A stretch of DNA of 64,000 nucleotides from Sphingomonas sp. Root241. Lineage in GTDB: Bacteria > Pseudomonadota > Alphaproteobacteria > Sphingomonadales > Sphingomonadaceae. Positions 31,940-40,310 of this stretch are shown in pieces. Each line of letters opens with the position of its first letter. Position 1 is the stretch's first letter. The stretch is taken from positions 3,742 to 67,741 of the forward strand of contig NZ_LMIV01000003.1 of assembly GCF_001428865.1 (NCBI RefSeq), read 5' to 3'. Below the pieces are notes generated by a model, which made no database searches, was not told the origin of the DNA, and was given only the letters and a program-made list of their open reading frames with translations. Both the position numbers and the translations under genes were made by a program.

Positions 31940-34756
31940 TCAATAGGTCGCCCGCAGCGAAAGCCCGAAGCGACGATCGTTGAGCTGATATTGCAGCGGC
32001 GCCGCGGGCGTGCCGATGTAGAGCACGTTCATCCGGTTGTTGATGTTCACCGCGTCGATCGACACCGCGAGATGCTTGTTGAGGTCGAAGCTCAGAGACG
32101 CATCGAGCGAGGCATAAGGCCGGGCATATTGCGGAATGCCGTTCGCGCCGCTGCCCGTCGTCTGGTCGAGATAGCTCGAGCGCCAGCTCCATGCGACGCG
32201 CGCGGTGACCGGGCCCTTCTCGTACAGCCCGACGATATTATAGCTGTGCTTGGACAGTTTCTCGAGCGGCACCTGTTGCGGGATGTTCGATCCCGGGGTC
32301 GCGAAGGGATTGGAGACGCTGCTGTCGACATAGGTGTAATTAGCCTGGATGCCGAGGCCGCTCAGCAGTCCGGGCAGGAAATCGAAGAACTGCTGATAGC
32401 TGATCTCGGCCCCCTTCACTTCGCCGTCGCCCGAATTGACCGTGGTGCTCACGTCATAGGCGGTGCCGTTATAGCTTCCGACGGTGGTGCCGCTGGCGAG
32501 GAACCCCTTCACCTTCTTGTAGAACAGGCCGCCCGTGAGCGATCCGGCCGGTGCGAAATACCATTCCGCGGTCAGGTCGAAATTATCCGATTCGATCGGG
32601 CGGAGGCGCGGATTGCCCGAGCTCGCGCTCGGTCGTCCGGTGACCGGATTGACCTGGTTGGGGTTGTTGAGCGTGAGATTGGTCGAGAGCTGGTCGAAAT
32701 TGGGCCGCGCCAGGCCCTTCGAATATGCGAAGCGCATCTGAAACGCGTCGCTGAAGCGCGCGCGGAGATTGAAGCTGGGCAGTGCGCGCGCGTAATTGTT
32801 GTCGATCGCGATCGGGGTCGTGGTGCCGTCCGGATTGAACTGGGTGCCGCGCGACGTCGTCTTGGTCCGCACCAGGCGGACGCCGGCGCCGCCGTCGACC
32901 CGGATGCCGCCGAGTTCGAAGGCATAATCGGCGACTGCCCAGGAAGTGAAGGTCTTCTCGGTCTGTCGGTTGAGGTCGCCGGGCGCGAAGGCGTCCTTGG
33001 TCTGCGCGCCGAGCAGCGCATAGAGCGCCTTGGTCTGCGCCCACACGCCGTCGCCCGCCGGAAAGGCCGGGTAGAGCAGGCCGCCCTTCACGGTATTGCC
33101 GTCGAACCAATTGTCCGAAGGGCCCGGCATCGAGAGCACAGGATTTTGCGACAGCGGGACGAGCGGCGTCCCCGCCGGCGCCGAGCAGCTTGGATCCGCA
33201 CCCAGCGAGGTCACGCAGACGCCGTGCCACGTTCCGCGCAGGTCGATGTTGCTGTCGGCATAGCGCAGGCCGCCGCGCAGCTTGGACAGGAAGCCCCCGC
33301 CGACGTCATATTCGAGGTTATAGGCCAGAGCGAGCGTGTCGGCGTCGTTCCGCTGGAGCGAGTCCGCGATGTAGGGCGTGGTGTAATTGGCCGGATTGTT
33401 GAGCAAAGCGGGGTCGCGCACGTCCCAGCGCGGATATTTGCCGGTAAGGTCGAAATCCACGATCGTGCTGTGCGGCGTGGTGAGGCCGGTCTGCCCCGAT
33501 TGGGTGTAGAGCGATAGCACATGGCCGTTGCGATCGGCATTGTAATAGGATTTCAGATACTGGCCGTCGAAATTCATCTTGATGCGATCGCTCGCCTGCC
33601 AGTCCAGGTTCAGCGTGTAGTTCTGGCTCGCGCTCCACAGCTCCTGATCGTAGCGGCCGGTCTCGAAGGTCTGGTTGCGCAGTGAACCCTTGGTCGCATA
33701 GCCCTCGTCGTTGAACTCGAAGGTCCCACCGGGCAGCGGATCGGTGCCGTAGCTCGTCACGTTGCCGGCGGCGTCGCGGACATTGGTGCGGTTGTTATAG
33801 TCGTAATAATAAGCGCCGGTGCGGTTGAACCAATATTTGGTGCCCTGATATTGCGCGGTCAGGAGCACATCGTCGCTCGCCTGCCATTGCAGCGCGGCGG
33901 CGACGCCCAGGCGCTTGCGGTCGCCGGTATCGTCATAGATCTCGAAGCCGTAGGGAACCTGCGCGTTCGCCGGCGCGCCGGTGATCGATCCGGGCGCGAC
34001 GGTGTCGAACGGGCCGGCCAGAAGGCCGTCCTGGCGATACTGGCTCTTGCTGTACACGGCGTTCAGCAGCACGCCGATCTCGCCGATCCCGGTATCGAAG
34101 CGGTTGCTGTAGAGCGCCGATACCGCGCCGCCGAACTTGTCGACCCGGTCGTAGTAATTGCCGCGTATCGTGGCGCTGATCACCTGGCCCGGTGAATCGA
34201 ACGGCCTGCGCGTGCGCAGGTTCACCGCGCCGCCGACACCGCCCTCGATGATGTTGGCGGGGGCGTTCTTGTAGACGTCGATGCCGGCCAGCAATTCGGG
34301 TGGGATGCCTTCGAGGTCGAAGGCGCGGCCGCCCGATGCCGAATAGACTGCGCGTCCGTCGAGGAAGTTCTGCACTTGGGTCAGGCCGCGAACGGTGACC
34401 GCGGGCTGGGTGCGATGGTCGAAATCGGTGGCGCCTTCGCCATAGCGGCGCTGGATCTGCACGCCGGGGATGCGCTGGAGCGCTTCGGTGGTGTTGGCGT
34501 CGGGAAGCTTGCCGATGTCCTGTGCCTGGACCGAATCGACCACCTGATCGGCGTCGCGCTTGATCGCCTGTGCCGAGCGGATGCTCTCGCGCACGCCGGT
34601 GACGACGATTTCGCCGGGAGCCTCGGCAGCCTCCGCCTGGCCCGCGCCTTGCGCGGCGTTCGGCTGGGCGGCCTCTTGCGCGGCCGCCGCCGTGCCGAAT
34701 CCCACCGTCGCCATTGCGACGATCGAGCCGCCAACCAGGAATTTGTACGCCCGCAT
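31940..34756 (-). CDS. TonB-dependent receptor (orphan)
   Basis: The 938-aa outer-membrane receptor has a signal peptide ending near AAAAQ (residues 22-26), a variable linker, a TonB-box-like EIVVTGVRESIRSAQ, a plug with VQIQRRYGEGATDF and GGVGGAVNLRTRRPFDSPGQ, and a barrel ending in SLRATY. This is the sphingomonad/caulobacter class often tied to carbohydrate uptake. TTGAGGAGGATGGC precedes ATG 34756. No enzyme gene is linked; the nearest upstream gene is a divergent hybrid kinase. Confidence 0.92.
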   Translation of the reverse strand: MRAYKFLVGGSIVAMATVGFGTAAAAQEAAQPNAAQGAGQAEAAEAPGEIVVTGVRESIRSAQAIKRDADQVVDSVQAQDIGKLPDANTTEALQRIPGVQIQRRYGEGATDFDHRTQPAVTVRGLTQVQNFLDGRAVYSASGGRAFDLEGIPPELLAGIDVYKNAPANIIEGGVGGAVNLRTRRPFDSPGQVISATIRGNYYDRVDKFGGAVSALYSNRFDTGIGEIGVLLNAVYSKSQYRQDGLLAGPFDTVAPGSITGAPANAQVPYGFEIYDDTGDRKRLGVAAALQWQASDDVLLTAQYQGTKYWFNRTGAYYYDYNNRTNVRDAAGNVTSYGTDPLPGGTFEFNDEGYATKGSLRNQTFETGRYDQELWSASQNYTLNLDWQASDRIKMNFDGQYLKSYYNADRNGHVLSLYTQSGQTGLTTPHSTIVDFDLTGKYPRWDVRDPALLNNPANYTTPYIADSLQRNDADTLALAYNLEYDVGGGFLSKLRGGLRYADSNIDLRGTWHGVCVTSLGADPSCSAPAGTPLVPLSQNPVLSMPGPSDNWFDGNTVKGGLLYPAFPAGDGVWAQTKALYALLGAQTKDAFAPGDLNRQTEKTFTSWAVADYAFELGGIRVDGGAGVRLVRTKTTSRGTQFNPDGTTTPIAIDNNYARALPSFNLRARFSDAFQMRFAYSKGLARPNFDQLSTNLTLNNPNQVNPVTGRPSASSGNPRLRPIESDNFDLTAEWYFAPAGSLTGGLFYKKVKGFLASGTTVGSYNGTAYDVSTTVNSGDGEVKGAEISYQQFFDFLPGLLSGLGIQANYTYVDSSVSNPFATPGSNIPQQVPLEKLSKHSYNIVGLYEKGPVTARVAWSWRSSYLDQTTGSGANGIPQYARPYASLDASLSFDLNKHLAVSIDAVNINNRMNVLYIGTPAAPLQYQLNDRRFGLSLRATY

Positions 34757-35295
34757 GCCATCCTCCTCAACTGGGTCCGACTTTGTGTCGGATCGGATAA
34801 GTCTGACTATTGCCTGACGATTCCGATTAATATGACAAGTGGGAAAATCATTAGCCGTTCTCGTTTCGCGGCGAGCTGATTCCGCGGCTTCCGTGGGCGA
34901 TGAAGGAACCTGTCCCTGTCGGGCACGGACCGCGATCGGATCCAGATACGCGCGCACGTGCCCCGCGCACGAAGTTCTTGGCCTCGATTAGTCAGACAAA
35001 CTTAGTTTGCCTGTTGGTGAAAGCAGCTCGCAACATCCGTAGCGCAGCCGAGCGCCAAAAAACTGTCTTCTCAAGCGATCTGAATGGATCCCTGCAGCAG
35101 ACATCGGGCAGCGCGACTGGGGTGGAGGTGGACGAGTGCTGGCGGCGACTCGTGCAACGATGCTCTCATCTGCCCATGCGCCCAATGAGAACACAGGATT
35201 GTCGCGGGAGCACGCGGTCAAAGTTGAAATGGGATTGCAGGTTAAGGATTTACGATTAGCGTGGCCCTGTATCCGCCGCGCAAGGCATAATTCGA
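34757..35295. promoter_or_regulatory. Long intergenic region with a small palindrome
   Basis: These 539 bp separate the divergent TBDR and hybrid kinase genes. I support no ORF. A 13-bp palindrome CAAACTTAGTTTG lies at 34997-35009 and could bind a regulator. AGTCTGAC near 34800 and GTCAGAC just left of the palindrome are further small repeats. The strip from about 34800 to 34860 is A+T-rich and probably holds the TBDR promoter. Confidence 0.4.
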
Positions 35296-37605
35296 ATGGT
35301 CATGACTGGCTCGCACGATCCAGTGCTCGTCGCGATCTCGATCTCGATCGCCGTCGCGGCTTCATACACTGCGCTGGATCTTGCCGGCCGTATCCGCGCG
35401 TCGGAAGGCTGGCTGCGCCGCGTCTGGCTCGTGACTGCGGCAATCGCGATGGGCGGCGGCATCTGGGCGATGCACTTCGTCGCGATGCTTGCCTTCAGCA
35501 TGCCCGGAATGGAGGTCGGCTATGACGTCGAGCTGACGATCGCGTCACTGCTCGTCGCGATCGTCGTCACCGGCGCCGGATTCGTGGTGATGGGCCGCTC
35601 GCGCGGCGCGCTCGCGCCTCTGCTCGTCGCCGGCGTGTTCATGGGTCTCGGGATCGTCGCGATGCACTATATCGGCATGGCGGCGATGCAGATGCCGACT
35701 GCGCTCAGCTATGATCGTCTGTGGTTGGCGATCTCCGTGCTGATAGCAGTCGGCGCAGCGACGGCGGCGCTCTGGCTCGCTTCGCGCGAGAGCCATCATT
35801 TCGAGCGCTTCGGCGCGGCCGCCCTGATGGGCGCGGCGATTGCCGGGATGCACTTTGCCGGAATGCGCGCGGCGATATTCACCATGGTGCCGGGTTCCGG
35901 CATGACGCGCGGCACCGCGAGCGTGAACCAGTCGACGCTGGCGATCGGCGTGTCGACGGCCGCGTTCCTCATCCTGTTCCTGTCGCTGATCGCAGCGATG
36001 TTCGATCGGCGATTTGCCTTGCTCGTACAGCGTGAGGCGAACGCGCTTCGTCAGAGCGAGGAACGCTTCCGGTCGCTCTACAAGGGGACGCCGCTGCCGC
36101 TCCACGCGCTCGATCGCTTCGGGCTTATCGAGCATGTCAGCGACGCCTGGCTCGACCTCATGGGCTATGCGCGTGAGGAGGTTATCGGCCGCCCATTCAT
36201 CAACTTCCTGACCGAGGCGTCGGCACGCCAGTTCCTGCAGGACTGGCCCGAACTATTGCGCCAGGGCTCGCTCGGACCATGCGAGTATCGGGCGGTCACC
36301 AGGGATGGGGCATTCCTCGACCTGGTGTCTGCCGCGAAAGTGGAGCGCGATTCTGCGGATGAGCTCCTTCACGTCGTCGGCGGCCTGACCGATGTGACCG
36401 GGCGCAGGCGCGCGGAGGAGGCGTTGCGGCAGGCTCAGAAGCTCGAGACGATGGGCCAGCTCACCGGCGGCATCGCGCACGATTTCAACAATCTGCTTGC
36501 CGTCATCCTCGGCAACCTCGAGTTGCTCCGCAAGCGCCTGCCAGAGGATCCCCAGGCCTTGCGGCTGCTGGAGAGCGCCTATCAGGGCGCGGAGCGGGGC
36601 GCTTCGCTCACGCAACGATTGCTGGCCTTCGCGCGACGGCAGGATCTGCGACCGCAACCGGTCGACATCCCGGAACTCGTCCGGGGCATGACGAACCTGC
36701 TGCAGCGTTCGCTCGGTCCGCGCGTGCAAGTCGAGACGCATTTTCCGCTCGGGCTTCCGCTCGCCCGAGTCGACGCACACCAATTGGAGATGGCGCTCCT
36801 GAACCTCGCAGTGAACGCGCGCGATGCCATGCCGGATGGCGGTGACGTGGATATCTCGGCGTCCGAAGTGCTCCTCGCAGATGGGGAGGTCGATGACTTG
36901 CATGCCGGGCGCTATGTCCGACTGACCTTTGCGGATACCGGCGCGGGCATGGACGAGGAGACGCTGGCGCGCGCGGCGGACCCGTTCTTCACGACCAAGG
37001 AGGTCGGACAGGGCACTGGGCTGGGGCTGTCGATGGTGCAAGGCCTTGCCGCGCAATCGGGCGGGTGGCTTGCGCTTCGCAGCGTCGTCGGCCAGGGCAC
37101 GACCGCCGAACTCTATCTGCCGTTCGCCGAGCGCCCGGTTCGGCGGAAGCCCGAGCCTGCCCGCCCCGAGGAAGCGCCAACGAAGTTGCCGGCAATGACC
37201 ATCCTGGTGGTCGACGACGATCCGCTCGTGCTGGCCAACACGGCTGCAATGCTCGAGGATCTGGGCGTCACCGTCATGATGGCGAGCTCCGGAGGCGGGG
37301 CGCTTGCGGAGGTGCAGCGTGGTGGCATCGATCTGGTCGTCGCGGACCAGCTGATGCCCCAGATGACCGGTCTCGAGCTGGCCGGGGCGATCCGGAAGGA
37401 CTATCCGGAGCTGCCTCTGTTGCTCGTCACCGGTTTTGCCGATCTCGACCGTGATGCGATCAAGGACATCCATGTGCTTGCGAAGCCGTTTACGCAGGAG
37501 GCACTCGCGCGGGCCGTCCGAATGGTGAAGGTCTCGGCCTCCGTCATCCCGATCAACCAGCCACGGACCAGAGCGTCTGCTGGCGATAACGATTCCGGGA
37601 TCTAG
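35296..37605 (+). CDS. MHYT-PAS hybrid sensor histidine kinase
   Basis: The 769-aa inner-membrane protein starts with a seven-helix MHYT sensor (about 8-240) bearing three motifs: MHFVAM (59), MHYIGM (about 122) and MHFAGM (about 189). The MHYT family is proposed to sense O2, CO or NO through bound copper. A PAS domain (about 258-375), HisKA with His in GGIAHDFNNLLAV (about 396), HATPase_c (NAVNARDAM, DTGAGM, GTGLGLS) and a C-terminal receiver (VVDDDP at 637, phospho-Asp near 682 in VVADQLMPQMTG) follow. No separate response regulator is adjacent. It is divergent from the orphan TBDR. Confidence 0.9.
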   Translation: MVMTGSHDPVLVAISISIAVAASYTALDLAGRIRASEGWLRRVWLVTAAIAMGGGIWAMHFVAMLAFSMPGMEVGYDVELTIASLLVAIVVTGAGFVVMGRSRGALAPLLVAGVFMGLGIVAMHYIGMAAMQMPTALSYDRLWLAISVLIAVGAATAALWLASRESHHFERFGAAALMGAAIAGMHFAGMRAAIFTMVPGSGMTRGTASVNQSTLAIGVSTAAFLILFLSLIAAMFDRRFALLVQREANALRQSEERFRSLYKGTPLPLHALDRFGLIEHVSDAWLDLMGYAREEVIGRPFINFLTEASARQFLQDWPELLRQGSLGPCEYRAVTRDGAFLDLVSAAKVERDSADELLHVVGGLTDVTGRRRAEEALRQAQKLETMGQLTGGIAHDFNNLLAVILGNLELLRKRLPEDPQALRLLESAYQGAERGASLTQRLLAFARRQDLRPQPVDIPELVRGMTNLLQRSLGPRVQVETHFPLGLPLARVDAHQLEMALLNLAVNARDAMPDGGDVDISASEVLLADGEVDDLHAGRYVRLTFADTGAGMDEETLARAADPFFTTKEVGQGTGLGLSMVQGLAAQSGGWLALRSVVGQGTTAELYLPFAERPVRRKPEPARPEEAPTKLPAMTILVVDDDPLVLANTAAMLEDLGVTVMMASSGGGALAEVQRGGIDLVVADQLMPQMTGLELAGAIRKDYPELPLLLVTGFADLDRDAIKDIHVLAKPFTQEALARAVRMVKVSASVIPINQPRTRASAGDNDSGI

Positions 37606-37612
37606 ATCGCCG

Positions 37613-38503
37613 TTACGGCGAATGCGCGCCGAGCGCGGCGGAGAGCACGTCTACGAGAGAGCGGCCGGCAGTGCCATCGGGATCGAGGCGTGGATTATAA
37701 ATGGTCACTTCGAGGCCGACCGCCTTGCCGCTGTCCAGCGCCGCCGGGAGAACGGAAATCAGATCGCCCGGCGACAGCCCGTCCGGCAGTCGGAAATCGA
37801 CCGCGGGCATGACTGCGTCGTCGAGCACATCTGCATCGAGATGGATGAAGAAACCGTCGAGCCCGGCGCGGGTCAGAGGGGCGATGGCGCTGCCGGCGGC
37901 AATCTCCACGCCCAGGCGGCGTATGGTATCGAGATCATATGCCGGCATCTCGTGCGGCAAGGATTGGCTGCCGAACTTCGCCTGATCCTCCTGATCGCGA
38001 AAACCGAATGCGACGACATCCTCGGGTCGGACGATCGGCCGGCAACCTTCGAGGTCCGTAATCAGCGTCGGTCCGGATCCGGTCACGAATGCGAGGTCCA
38101 TCGAAGCGCCTTCGCCACGCGGCTCGGCCTCGGGCTGGAAGAAGTCGGCATTGCCATCGATGAACAATAGGCCGAAGCGTCCGCGCCGCCGCAAGGCCAG
38201 CATCGTGCCGAGAATGATCGTGCAATCACCGCCGAGGACGATGGGGAAGTCCCCGGAATCGAGCACCGCCTCGACCGCGTCGGCGAGTTTGGGCGACCAT
38301 TGCGCAAGTGCGTGGGCATTCAGCGTCAGCGTCTCCGGATCCCGCGTCGGGGTCTTTGGTGGCACGGCAAGGCATCCGGCCCGCCGCGCGCCGATACGAT
38401 CTGCAAGGCCCAATTCCAGCAGACGCTCCGGTAGCGCCTCCACGCCGTCGCCGGTCAGGCCGAGCGTCGAGGGAGCCTCGATTATCGCATGGGAGCGGGG
38501 CAT
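37613..38503 (-). CDS. Arginase/agmatinase superfamily protein, atypical metal site
   Basis: The 296-aa protein has the ureohydrolase fold motifs but altered ligands: GGDC (Cys94 where arginases have His), DGNAD (Asp116, Asn118, Asp120, where the usual His is Asn), and HLDAD (Asp223, Asp225). Four of six usual Mn ligands remain. It may use a different metal or substrate, or be inactive. GGAGGTTGTG precedes ATG 38503. It converges closely with the hybrid kinase gene (7 bp apart) and is divergent from the ECF sigma gene. Residue GGDC variants exist in the superfamily as I recall; the Asn is less familiar. Confidence 0.8.
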   Translation of the reverse strand: MPRSHAIIEAPSTLGLTGDGVEALPERLLELGLADRIGARRAGCLAVPPKTPTRDPETLTLNAHALAQWSPKLADAVEAVLDSGDFPIVLGGDCTIILGTMLALRRRGRFGLLFIDGNADFFQPEAEPRGEGASMDLAFVTGSGPTLITDLEGCRPIVRPEDVVAFGFRDQEDQAKFGSQSLPHEMPAYDLDTIRRLGVEIAAGSAIAPLTRAGLDGFFIHLDADVLDDAVMPAVDFRLPDGLSPGDLISVLPAALDSGKAVGLEVTIYNPRLDPDGTAGRSLVDVLSAALGAHSP

Positions 38504-38649
38504 CACAACCTCCTGCCTATCCGCATCCAAGCTGCGACCAGCCACAAGGTTCCGGCTCGCGCACCTCCGCAGTGCGCTGAACCGCAGCATTTCCGAAGCC
38601 TGTGTGTCACAATCGCCCTCTAGGCATCGCCTCGAATCAAAGCGGGGCG

Positions 38650-39273
38650 ATGTCCGTGAGCGGGTCAGGGATCAACGGCAGCGACAGGGAAAGGGCGCGC
38701 TGGCTGCTGCGCAACATCCTGCCGCATGAGCCGGCGCTCCGTGGCTGGCTTTCGCGGCGCGCGCTGCCGGGGCTCGATGCCGACGACATCATCCAGGAAG
38801 CCTATACCATCCTCGCCGAGCTCGAGACTGTCGATACCATATATTATCCGCGCGCCTATCTGTTCCAGGTCGCGCGCTCGGTCATCACGCGCCATGTCCG
38901 CCGCACCCGGATCGTCCCGATCCACGCTGTCGACGATCTCGAACGGTTCGATCCTCCCGACGATGCGGCCTCGCCCGAACAGCACGCGATCGACCGGGAT
39001 GAGCTGCGCCAGCTCGCCCGCGCGATCGCGGCGATGCCGCTCAAGACTCGCGAGGCTTTCATTCTCCGCCGCGTCGAAGGCTTGCCACAGCGCGAGATCG
39101 CAGCGCAGATGGGCATATCGGAGAATACGGTCGAAACGCATATTTCACGAGGCATCCGATTCTTGATTGATTGGTTCGGGCGTGGCGGAAAGGCATCGCC
39201 CCAAACCTCTAGGCAGATGGAACCGGAGATTGCCGCGTTAGATGGCCGAGCGAGAAACCAGTCGAGACATTGA
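38650..39273 (+). CDS. ECF RNA polymerase sigma factor, FecI-like
   Basis: The 207-aa protein has sigma region 2 (LDADDIIQEAYTILAEL, YPRAYLFQVARSVI, about 42-85) and region 4 (LPLKTREAFILRRVEGLPQREIAAQMGISENTVETHISRGI-type, about 130-175; motif shown in parts). It is the first gene of a FecI/FecR/TBDR signalling set and would direct polymerase to the receptor operon. ATG 38650 is preferred over the upstream frame. It overlaps the anti-sigma gene by 32 bp. Confidence 0.9.
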   Translation: MSVSGSGINGSDRERARWLLRNILPHEPALRGWLSRRALPGLDADDIIQEAYTILAELETVDTIYYPRAYLFQVARSVITRHVRRTRIVPIHAVDDLERFDPPDDAASPEQHAIDRDELRQLARAIAAMPLKTREAFILRRVEGLPQREIAAQMGISENTVETHISRGIRFLIDWFGRGGKASPQTSRQMEPEIAALDGRARNQSRH

Positions 39274-40222
39274 TCAGGCGGCGTCCGAATGGACGGCGCG
39301 ACTGGATCGTGGGCCGCTGACCCTGGAACAAGACGCAGCATTCCAGGCATGGCTGCAGGGTGATCCCCGCAGCAAGGGCGCGTTGCTGCGCGCGCAGGCG
39401 CTGTCGATGATGAGCGAGTCCGCGCAGGCGCTCGGGCCCGATTTCGATCCCGCTGCCTTCGAGGAGCCTAAACAGTCGCCCCCGGGCATCTCCCGCCGCA
39501 AGACGCTGATGTGGGCGGGCGGGGCGGTGGCTGCCTCCACTCTGGTGGCGCTTGGGCTCAACATCCCTCCGGCGGGGGCAGTGATCAGCACCGGGCGGGG
39601 CGAAATTCGCCTGGTGCCGCTCAAGGACGGCTCGACCGTGCTGCTGAACACCGCGAGCCGCATCCGGATCAAGGATGATGCGGAAGCACGCCGCGTCACC
39701 TTGCTCGAGGGCGAGGCCTATTTCTCGGTGGCGCGCGATCCGCGGCCCTTCACCGTCGAAGTCGATGGACGCTGGCTGCGAACGACGCAGGCGGGATTCC
39801 GCGTCCGCAAGCTCGGCGGGAGTCCCGTCGACGTGCTGGTGGATCGGGGGCAGGTCGATCTTGCGGCGTCGAACCGGGTCGATGTGGCGCTCGGCGCCAA
39901 TACGCGGCTGCTCCTGTCCGACGATCCATCCCAACAGCCGCAACTGATCGCGCCGGAGATAGTCTCGCGCGAGCTTTCGTGGCGTGAGGGGAAGCTGGCT
40001 TTCGAGGGCGAAACGCTGAGCCAAGCAGCGGAAACCTTCGCGCGCTACAGCGACATCCGCATCCAGATCCGCGATCCCGAGCTCGCGCGCGAGCCGGTGA
40101 CCGGGCTGTTCGCTGCCAATGATCCCGTCGGGTTCAGCCGTGCCATTGCGCGCGTATTCGATGCGACGCTCGAACAGCAAGGCGACGACGTCATCCTCAC
40201 TCGAACTGCTGCGGCGCAGTAA
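39242..40222 (+). CDS. FecR family anti-sigma factor
   Basis: The 326-aa protein has the N-terminal anti-sigma helix region (DQAASEWTARLDRGPLT, about 10-60), one transmembrane helix (about 88-107, following RRKTLMW), a periplasmic FecR domain (STGRGEIRLVPLKDGSTVLLN, about 115-210) and a C-terminal STN-like DUF4974 part (LSWREGKLAFEGETL). It holds the sigma factor until the receptor signals. The first 32 bp overlap the sigma gene, which implies coupled translation. Confidence 0.92.
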   Translation: MAERETSRDIDQAASEWTARLDRGPLTLEQDAAFQAWLQGDPRSKGALLRAQALSMMSESAQALGPDFDPAAFEEPKQSPPGISRRKTLMWAGGAVAASTLVALGLNIPPAGAVISTGRGEIRLVPLKDGSTVLLNTASRIRIKDDAEARRVTLLEGEAYFSVARDPRPFTVEVDGRWLRTTQAGFRVRKLGGSPVDVLVDRGQVDLAASNRVDVALGANTRLLLSDDPSQQPQLIAPEIVSRELSWREGKLAFEGETLSQAAETFARYSDIRIQIRDPELAREPVTGLFAANDPVGFSRAIARVFDATLEQQGDDVILTRTAAAQ

Positions 40223-40310
40223 AATTTTTCCGAACCATTAGCGGAACCATCCAGGCGAGGGCTCTCAACCGCGAACGTCGCGAACAGCGCGACACTGTGG
40301 GGGTCCGCCA

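Noticed and set aside
34900..35259. A 119-residue plus-strand frame in the gap before the hybrid kinase
   Set aside because: No ribosome site, no homology I recognise, unusual Cys/Arg composition and it covers the region expected to hold promoters.
40223..40310. GGAAC at about 40243 as an EcfG or FecI-type promoter of the STN receptor
   Set aside because: No CGTT or CGTC lies at 16-17 bp; the nearest CGTC is too far, so no promoter call was made.
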